A stretch of 10,336 nt of DNA, taken from Lachnospiraceae bacterium UBA3632 (GTDB lineage: Bacteria; Bacillota; Clostridia; Lachnospirales; Lachnospiraceae). The position numbers and the translations under genes were made by a program. The stretch covers positions 1 through 10,336 of the forward strand of contig DFKZ01000077.1 of NCBI GenBank assembly GCA_002373975.1, given 5' to 3'. Positions within the stretch are counted from its first letter, which is position 1, and each line of letters opens with the position of its first letter. The notes below the pieces were generated by a model that did no database searches, was not told the origin of the DNA, and saw only the letters and a program-made list of their open reading frames with translations. Below, piece by piece: positions 4,729 through 10,336 of the stretch.

Positions 4729-7026
4729 ATGGCATTAAAAGATATCTTTAGGAAAAAGAATGATCAGCCTCAGAGGCCTCGCTTAACGGGAGCCCAGAAC
4801 AGACGCGCCAAGCTTGCGTTTTTGTTCGGGGTTTCTGTTTTGCTTTTAGCGGGTCTTTCCATAAGGCTTATATATATCGTAAAAGTGCACGGTGCGGATT
4901 ATCAGAAGGCTGTTCTTCAGAATCAGCAGTACGACACAGTCACCATACCCTTCAGAAGGGGCGATATCGTTGATAAGAACGGAACGATCCTTGCCACATC
5001 GGAAAAGGTTTACAACGTGGTGATCGATGCTTCGGTCATGCTCACATATCAGAATCATCGCTATCTTGAGCCAACCCTCGAAGCGCTTTCGCAGTGCTTT
5101 TCCGATATTATGGACGTAGATGCCATCAGATACTACGTAATGAACAATGAGTCCAGCAGGTACTACGTGGCCGCAAAGCGCCTCTCATACGGAGATATCA
5201 GCAAATTCCTTGAGATGCAGAGCGAAAATGATTATATAAAGGGTGTTTATTTTGAGGAGGAATATAAAAGAGTTTATCCCAACGGACATCTGGCATCGAC
5301 CGTACTCGGTTTTACCAGAAAGAACTCCAACGCCGAAGGACAGTATGGCCTTGAAGAGTACTATGACGACATCCTGACGGGAACAAACGGACGTGAGTAC
5401 GGATATCAGAATGATGACGATACTCTCGAAAGAACCGTAAAGCCCGCGGTAGACGGATACACTCTCCATTCCACCATCGATGCGAACGTGCAGAGCATAG
5501 TGGAAAAATATCTGCGCGAATTCAACGAAGAATATGCAGGAAATGTTAGGGAAGGAAACGGTGCCGAGAATCTCGGATGCATCATAATGGATGTCAATAC
5601 GGGAGAGATACTGGCCATGGCCAATTATCCCGACTATGATCCCAATGACTACAAAAATGCGGGTCCTCTCATAGGAACCCAGTATATCGAGCAGTACACC
5701 AATCCTGCCGGATATTTTGAGTACGAGACCACCAAACAGGTGATCAATCAGGAACAGCTTGCAAAGATGAACGAAGAGCAGCTCAATGTCAATTTCTCTG
5801 CCCTCTGGAAGAATTACTGCATTTCCAATACCTATGAGCCCGGTTCCACGGCCAAGCCTTTTACAGTGGCTGCAGCGCTTGAATGCGGCGCCATAACCGG
5901 CGACGAAGTATACACCTGCAACGGATTCATGGAAGTGGGCGGTCACAAGATTAAGTGCCACACCTACGCATCGGGCGGCGACGGCGCCGTGAGTGTAATG
6001 GATTCCATAGCCTGGTCCTGCAACGTGGCCCTGATGAAGATAGGTCAGGCCATGGGACGCGACAGGTTCTGCAGGTTCCAGAGGAATTTCAACTTCGGCC
6101 TTAAGACCAATATCGATCTGGCAGGAGAGTCAAGGACGGCAAACCTTGTGTACGAATCCAAAGATATGCTTCCATCAGACCTTGCCACCAACACCTTCGG
6201 ACAGAACTTCAATACCACGATGATACAGATGATCACGGGATTCTGCTCCCTGATAAACGGCGGACATTATTATGAGCCTCACATGGTATCAAAGATAACA
6301 AATTCCTCGGGAGCCACCATCGAAAACATCGAGCCCCGTGAGCTTAAGACCACGATCTCCGAATCCACTTCGGAAAAGATAAGAGAATACACACGTGCCG
6401 TTGTTATGGAAGAGGGCGGAGACAGAAGAACAGGTAAGACAGCAAGACCTGCGGGATACGCCATCGGAGGAAAGACCGGTACAGCGGAGACCCTTCCCAG
6501 AGGTAATAAAGAGTACGTTGTTTCGTTCATGGGATACGCGCCGGCAGATGATCCGCAGATCGCGATCTACGTAGTGGTGGACAGACCGAATGCCGCAAAG
6601 CAGGACGATGCCAAGTTTGCCACAAAGATAGTCAGAAACGTTCTTACCGAGGTGCTTCCTTATCTCGGAATATACATGACAGAGGAACTGTCAGATGCCG
6701 AGATAAAGGAACTTGAAGAAAAGAAGCTTGAAAATACCTACAGGCTTTCAGAGACTTCCGGAGAGACAAAGGAAGAGAAAGAAGAGGAATATATCACCGA
6801 GGGAACAATAGTAGATCCCACGGGTGAAAGCGCAAGCATCTATCCCAAGTGGATGACATATCCTGTAGACCCTGTTACAGGTTACCGCATAAATCCCGAC
6901 ACCGGGGAAAAGTACGATGCATCCACGGGAGAGCTGGCTACGGAAGATAACGAGTCCATGGGCGAAGAGGTTCCCGTAAACGGAAATCTTACCACCTCCC
7001 AGAGCGGGGACACATCGGGACACTAG
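4729..7026 (+). CDS. ftsI: FtsI/PBP2B-class septal transpeptidase (class B penicillin-binding protein)
   Basis: A 765-residue class B PBP that cross-links septal peptidoglycan with FtsW. After a basic N-terminus there is one transmembrane helix (about 29-51), then the PBP dimerisation domain (about 70-245, including RRGDIVDKNG at 77-86) and the transpeptidase domain. Its catalytic motifs are STAK (Ser373, Lys376), SCN (430-432) and KTG (582-584). About 55 residues (305-365) separate PDYDPN from the active-site serine, longer than in many family members; I recall a similar insertion from Clostridia. There are no PASTA domains; instead the C-terminus (about 650-765) is an acidic, low-complexity extension with DPVTGYRIN and PDTGEKYD-like repeats. 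The ATG is 6 bases after ftsL and lacks a clear ribosome binding site; an in-frame stop at 4723-4725 excludes an upstream start, suggesting coupling to ftsL. SpoVD is an alternative paralogue name. Confidence 0.94.
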   Translation: MALKDIFRKKNDQPQRPRLTGAQNRRAKLAFLFGVSVLLLAGLSIRLIYIVKVHGADYQKAVLQNQQYDTVTIPFRRGDIVDKNGTILATSEKVYNVVIDASVMLTYQNHRYLEPTLEALSQCFSDIMDVDAIRYYVMNNESSRYYVAAKRLSYGDISKFLEMQSENDYIKGVYFEEEYKRVYPNGHLASTVLGFTRKNSNAEGQYGLEEYYDDILTGTNGREYGYQNDDDTLERTVKPAVDGYTLHSTIDANVQSIVEKYLREFNEEYAGNVREGNGAENLGCIIMDVNTGEILAMANYPDYDPNDYKNAGPLIGTQYIEQYTNPAGYFEYETTKQVINQEQLAKMNEEQLNVNFSALWKNYCISNTYEPGSTAKPFTVAAALECGAITGDEVYTCNGFMEVGGHKIKCHTYASGGDGAVSVMDSIAWSCNVALMKIGQAMGRDRFCRFQRNFNFGLKTNIDLAGESRTANLVYESKDMLPSDLATNTFGQNFNTTMIQMITGFCSLINGGHYYEPHMVSKITNSSGATIENIEPRELKTTISESTSEKIREYTRAVVMEEGGDRRTGKTARPAGYAIGGKTGTAETLPRGNKEYVVSFMGYAPADDPQIAIYVVVDRPNAAKQDDAKFATKIVRNVLTEVLPYLGIYMTEELSDAEIKELEEKKLENTYRLSETSGETKEEKEEEYITEGTIVDPTGESASIYPKWMTYPVDPVTGYRINPDTGEKYDASTGELATEDNESMGEEVPVNGNLTTSQSGDTSGH

Positions 7027-7064
7027 CGATGCGAAAATCGTATTAAAACAGTTAGGAGACCTAC

Positions 7065-8267
7065 ATGGCAACATCCACAGCAGATGGTGTAAAGAATTTC
7101 ACAAAAAAACAGCTGCGCAGAGTGGCGAGAGCGGGATTTGACTGGAACATGGTGCTGGTGCTTGCATTCCTTTTGGGATTCGGGCTTATCATGGTCTATT
7201 CGGCAAGCTCGTATGTTGCTGTCAGAGACTTTGGCGACCAGACGCACTATTTTACACGTCAGGCAATAGCAGATCTTGTCGGAATAATCGGTGCGGTGCT
7301 TTTGATGTTTGTGCCCTACAGGATATATGATAAGAGATGGGTCTACAGATGGGTATTTTACGGGCTTGCTGCCACACTGCCCCTTCTTACGATCCCTTTC
7401 GGTATCGAATCCCACGGTGCTACGAGATGGGTTCAGATCCCCGGAACGCCTTTCAACTTCCTTCCCGCCGAGGCATCGAAGCTATTTATGATCATGTTCA
7501 TGGCTTCATGGCTTTACGGTATCGGAAAGAAGGTCAATGAGAGAAAGTACTTCTGGCTCACGCTGGCACTGCCGATCCCCGTCTGCATGATTATTTATCT
7601 TGTAACGGATAACCTCAGCTCGGCTATCATCATTTATGCGATCTCGTTTATAATGACATTTGTAGTCTGCCGTGATCTTAAGCGTTTTCTGATGGTTGTG
7701 GGAATAATAGCCTTGATCGCGGTGATAGTTATCATTGTTGCCGAAAACATAAATGTAGGTGATGATAAGGCATCATTCAGACTCATGAGAATCTATTCCT
7801 GGCTGCATCCCGAAAACACCACGGATTCCAGAGCTCATCAGATCATTCAGGGACTTTATGCCATCGGAAACGGCGGAGTATGGGGAAAAGGACTGGGACA
7901 GAGCGTTCAGAAGATATCGAACCTTCCCGAGCCTCACAATGACATGATATTTGCGATAATCTGCGAGGAACTCGGAATCGTGGGCGCTATCGCTGTAATA
8001 ATCGTTTTTATTATTCTTCTTTCGAGAATGTATATGATAGCGAAAGATACAGAAGAGGTTTACCCGTACATGCTGGTCGTAGGAATAATGACACACATAG
8101 CGGTACAGGTTATACTGAACATTGCGGTAGCAACGAACAGTATGCCGAACACAGGAGTATCCCTTCCGTTTATTTCCTACGGAGGATCGTCGGTGTGCTT
8201 TTTGATGGCAGAAATGGGTATAGTATTTGGGATAAATCGCAGTAATCGTGCAGAGGTGAGTAAGTGA
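7065..8267 (+). CDS. ftsW: Septal peptidoglycan glycosyltransferase FtsW (SEDS family)
   Basis: A 400-residue polytopic membrane protein with about ten hydrophobic segments, typical of SEDS proteins (FtsW, RodA, SpoVE), which polymerise lipid II into glycan strands with a cognate class B PBP. Family motifs are HGATRWVQIPG (117-127), FLPAEASKL (132-140), the loop GVWGKGLGQS (271-280) followed by NLPEPHNDMIFA (286-297), in which Asp293 is the expected catalytic aspartate, and the SEDS signature NTGVSLPFISYGGSS (362-376). Where many members have a PDLGT-type motif this one reads TDNLSSA (181-187). The ATG follows AGGAG (7054-7058) by 6 bases and lies 38 bases after the PBP gene, its likely enzymatic partner. 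The last 4 bases overlap ftsQ. SpoVE is a close paralogue; the division-cluster position favours FtsW. Confidence 0.95.
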   Translation: MATSTADGVKNFTKKQLRRVARAGFDWNMVLVLAFLLGFGLIMVYSASSYVAVRDFGDQTHYFTRQAIADLVGIIGAVLLMFVPYRIYDKRWVYRWVFYGLAATLPLLTIPFGIESHGATRWVQIPGTPFNFLPAEASKLFMIMFMASWLYGIGKKVNERKYFWLTLALPIPVCMIIYLVTDNLSSAIIIYAISFIMTFVVCRDLKRFLMVVGIIALIAVIVIIVAENINVGDDKASFRLMRIYSWLHPENTTDSRAHQIIQGLYAIGNGGVWGKGLGQSVQKISNLPEPHNDMIFAIICEELGIVGAIAVIIVFIILLSRMYMIAKDTEEVYPYMLVVGIMTHIAVQVILNIAVATNSMPNTGVSLPFISYGGSSVCFLMAEMGIVFGINRSNRAEVSK

Positions 8268-9004
8268 GCAGACGGATCCGCATAATCCTGAATATTTTGA
8301 TCGTGCTCGCCGTCCTGGCAGGGTTACTCGGGGCGGCGTATTATCTTCTTACGGCCTATCGCGTTGATCCGGAAAAGGTCATAGTGGAAGGAAACAAGCA
8401 TTACACCGGAGAGCAGATAGCCGATATGGTCATGGACGGACCACTGGGGGACAATTCCCTTGTGCTCTCATGGAAGTTCAAAAATAAGAAGATCACGGAT
8501 GTCCCTTTTGTGGACAGCATTACCGTTTCCGTACTGTCGAAGGATTCCATCAGAATAAATGTATATGAAAAGGCACTTGCCGGATATGTCAATTATCTTG
8601 ACCACTACATCTATTTTGACAAAGACGGCTATGTGGTTGAGAGCTCAAGCGTTTTGACCGAGGGGATCCCGCAGGTGGCAGGTATTTCCTTTAACAGTAT
8701 TGAGATAGGAAAAAAGCTGGGAACCGGTGATACGGAGCTGTTTTCAAGGACACTTGACCTTACCAAGATGATGGACAAATACGGACTCAAAGTCGATAAG
8801 ATCTTTTTCCACGATCAGGATGAGGTGACTCTGTATTTCGGAAAAGTGAGAGTGAGCCTCGGAAACGACAGATCCCATATCGAGGACAAGATCATGAATC
8901 TCCCTGTGTTCATGGAAACTCTCGAAGGTAAAAGCGGAGTTCTGGATATGAAGGAATACGACGAAACAAACGGTATTTATATTTTCAAAGCAGATACCGA
9001 GTAA
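8264..9004 (+). CDS. ftsQ: Cell division protein FtsQ/DivIB
   Basis: A 246-residue bitopic protein with a short basic cytoplasmic N-terminus (SRRIR), one transmembrane helix (about 6-30), a POTRA domain beginning near residue 32 (VDPEKVIVEGNKHYTGEQI, running to about 103) and a beta-rich domain to the end. FtsQ/DivIB bridges FtsL-DivIC and the FtsW-FtsI synthase at the septum. The GTG start shares a GTGA overlap with the ftsW stop codon (8264-8267), with AGAGGTG (8252-8258) 5 bases upstream, indicating translational coupling. It is the last gene before the intergenic promoter of ftsZ. Primary sequence is weakly conserved in this family; POTRA plus topology plus position make the call. Confidence 0.93.
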   Translation: MSRRIRIILNILIVLAVLAGLLGAAYYLLTAYRVDPEKVIVEGNKHYTGEQIADMVMDGPLGDNSLVLSWKFKNKKITDVPFVDSITVSVLSKDSIRINVYEKALAGYVNYLDHYIYFDKDGYVVESSSVLTEGIPQVAGISFNSIEIGKKLGTGDTELFSRTLDLTKMMDKYGLKVDKIFFHDQDEVTLYFGKVRVSLGNDRSHIEDKIMNLPVFMETLEGKSGVLDMKEYDETNGIYIFKADTE

Positions 9005-9069
9005 AGAGATGTGAATTCAAGTAGTAGACATAAGTAGGGAATATTTCTTTTTTTACAAAAATATTAAAT

Positions 9070-9084
9070 TTTTCGTTGCGAAAA
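9070..9084. repeat. Inverted repeat over the ftsZ -35 region
   Basis: TTTTCG (9070-9075) and CGAAAA (9079-9084) form a perfect 6-bp inverted repeat around TTG, covering the proposed -35 hexamer at 9076-9081. It could be an operator, a short hairpin or coincidence in an A+T-rich region. Confidence 0.3.
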
Positions 9085-9104
9085 TCTTTAAATGATTATA
9101 TTAT
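9076..9104 (+). promoter_or_regulatory. Candidate ftsZ promoter
   Basis: TTGCGA (9076-9081, 4 of 6 consensus) and TATTAT (9099-9104, 5 of 6) are spaced by 17 bases, in the 142-base gap between ftsQ and ftsZ. The gap is the longest inside the division cluster and markedly A+T-rich. No convincing terminator follows ftsQ, so ftsZ may be read from both the mraZ operon and this promoter. Confidence 0.6.
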
Positions 9105-9146
9105 ATTATTTGTATGCGAGCTAGTTAAGTTTGGAGGAAGCATAAA

Positions 9147-10336
9147 GTGTCTATAGATATAAGAGAGGTTGAATCGGATAATAAAGCAAAGATCATAGTT
9201 ATCGGCGTCGGCGGAGCCGGAAATAACGCAGTTAACCGTATGATCGACGAGGGAATAGGCGGAGTTGAATTCATCGGAGTTAACACCGATAAGCAGGCGC
9301 TTGACCTGTGCAAGGCTCCTCGACGTATACAGATAGGAGAAAAGCTCACCAAAGGTCTCGGCGCAGGCGCCAAGCCCGAGGTTGGAGAGAAGGCTGCCGA
9401 AGAGAGCGTGGAGGAGCTTACTTCCGCACTTGAAGGCGCAGATATGGTGTTTGTTACCTGCGGAATGGGCGGTGGTACCGGTACAGGTGCTGCTCCTTAT
9501 ATCGCAAAGCTTTCCAAGGATATGGGGATCCTTACCGTCGGCGTTATGACAAAGCCCTTCACTTTTGAGGGCCGTCCCAGGATGATGAACGCCAAGGGCG
9601 GAATCGAAAAGATCACTGATTATGTTGATACTCTTATCGTTATTCCCAACGATAAGCTTCTTGAGATAGTTGATAAGCGCACTTCCATGCCTGATGCGCT
9701 TAAAAAAGCAGACGAGGTTCTTCAGCAGGCGGTAAGAGGTATTACCGATCTTATCACAGAGTCCGCTATCATCAACCTCGACTTTGCCGATGTACAGACT
9801 GCCATGAAGGATCATGGTATCGCTCACATCGGAATCGGTATGGCGAGCGGAGAGAACAAAGCAGAAGAAGCTGTGCGTCTTGCTGTTGAAAGTCCTCTTC
9901 TTGAGACCAAGATCAACTCCGCATCCGATGCCATCATCAGCATCACCGGAGATATCTCGCTCAATGATGTTGCTGTTGCTTCAGCTTATATACAGTCTCT
10001 TACCGGAGAGGAAGTCAACATCATCCAGGGTGCAAACTACAACGAAAATATGCCTGATACCTGCATCGTTACCGTTATTGCCACAGGTCTTGACGCGGTT
10101 CCCATCGCGGGCAATCTCGGACGCGGAAACGCCGGAGCTCCCAAGCCCTCATTTGTCGGTGCCGGAGCCAGAACGGCAAGTCAGCCTCAGGTTACTCCTC
10201 ATATGCCTGTCAATTCCTCTATGGGTACAGCACCTATTCCCAGAGGAACACAGAATTTCCAGACTGCACCCATCAGATCCAATGTGCAGCAGCAGGAGCT
10301 CGTTATTCCCAGCTTCCTAACAAGGAACAAGGATGA
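9147..10336 (+). CDS. ftsZ: Cell division tubulin homologue FtsZ (stop codon beyond window)
   Basis: FtsZ is the GTP-dependent polymer that forms the Z-ring and recruits the proteins encoded upstream. 396 residues are visible, open to the window edge. The start is GTG, 8 bases after GGAGGA (9133-9138), giving MSIDIREVES before the N-terminal nucleotide-binding segment VIGVGGAGNNAVNRM. The tubulin signature GGGTGTG is at residues 108-114. The T7 synergy loop is NLDFAD, with Asn210, Asp212 and Asp215 supplying catalysis to the neighbouring subunit. The globular core ends near VIATG (310-314), a Pro/Asn/Gln/Thr-rich linker covers about 318-383, and the conserved C-terminal peptide ELVIPSFLTRNKD (384-396) binds membrane anchors such as SepF or FtsA. 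Only a few residues should be missing. No ftsA lies between ftsQ and ftsZ. Confidence 0.98.
   Translation, partial: MSIDIREVESDNKAKIIVIGVGGAGNNAVNRMIDEGIGGVEFIGVNTDKQALDLCKAPRRIQIGEKLTKGLGAGAKPEVGEKAAEESVEELTSALEGADMVFVTCGMGGGTGTGAAPYIAKLSKDMGILTVGVMTKPFTFEGRPRMMNAKGGIEKITDYVDTLIVIPNDKLLEIVDKRTSMPDALKKADEVLQQAVRGITDLITESAIINLDFADVQTAMKDHGIAHIGIGMASGENKAEEAVRLAVESPLLETKINSASDAIISITGDISLNDVAVASAYIQSLTGEEVNIIQGANYNENMPDTCIVTVIATGLDAVPIAGNLGRGNAGAPKPSFVGAGARTASQPQVTPHMPVNSSMGTAPIPRGTQNFQTAPIRSNVQQQELVIPSFLTRNKD

Noticed and set aside
5185..5961. 258-codon minus-strand open frame opposite the PBP gene
   Set aside because: Antisense to conserved PBP sequence, with no ribosome binding site or motif that I can recognise.
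9096..9827. Long minus-strand open frame (243 codons) opposite ftsZ
   Set aside because: It lies entirely antisense to an unmistakable ftsZ and has no recognisable protein features; it reflects codon bias of the sense gene.
9814..10320. Plus-strand 168-codon frame inside ftsZ
   Set aside because: It is a +1 shadow of the ftsZ frame, Ser/Leu/Pro-rich and without motifs, while the FtsZ frame continues intact to its C-terminal peptide.

Overview
The window looks like a chromosomal segment of a low-to-moderate GC Gram-positive bacterium of class Clostridia, most likely a Lachnospiraceae member (Butyrivibrio/Roseburia relatives). The clues are a perfect CIRCE heat-shock operator, an MraZ-headed division cluster, a cysteine-rich C-terminus on RsmH, and an FtsI-type PBP with a long insertion before its active-site serine. 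The family assignment is from recognition of protein features, not a search.

Region 1 (1-450) is a divergent regulatory region. At the left edge a minus-strand heat-shock gene (hrcA or groES) just begins; only two and a half codons are inside. It has a good ribosome binding site and a promoter whose -35 lies inside the CIRCE element. On the plus strand a strong-looking promoter (TTGATT-17-TATAAT) drives ychF through a roughly 160-base leader that folds on paper into a closed multi-helix structure followed by two mutually exclusive hairpins next to the ychF ribosome binding site.

Region 2 (451-2660) holds ychF (translation-associated ATPase) and lgt (prolipoprotein diacylglyceryl transferase), 15 bases apart and probably co-transcribed, ending in a clear intrinsic terminator. 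The 3' end of lgt is a degenerate 12-bp tandem repeat that runs through and past its stop codon.

Region 3 (2661-9004) is a compact dcw-type division operon: promoter, triple GTGGGAT MraZ boxes, then mraZ, rsmH, ftsL, an FtsI/PBP2B-class transpeptidase, ftsW and ftsQ/divIB. Gaps are 6-49 bases, and ftsW and ftsQ overlap by 4 bases. The genes supply a regulator (MraZ), a 16S rRNA methyltransferase (RsmH), the septal glycosyltransferase/transpeptidase pair (FtsW/FtsI) and its bitopic partners (FtsL, FtsQ). The peptidoglycan precursor genes usually interleaved here (mraY, murD, murG, murE/murF) are absent, as is ftsA.

Region 4 (9005-10336) is ftsZ with its own candidate promoter. FtsZ is almost complete: the conserved C-terminal peptide is present but the stop codon lies beyond the window. 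I found no mobile element, CRISPR array, tRNA or rRNA. The content is conserved housekeeping; the less ordinary signals are regulatory or structural (ychF leader, lgt repeat tail, FtsI C-terminal extension, pruned gene order).
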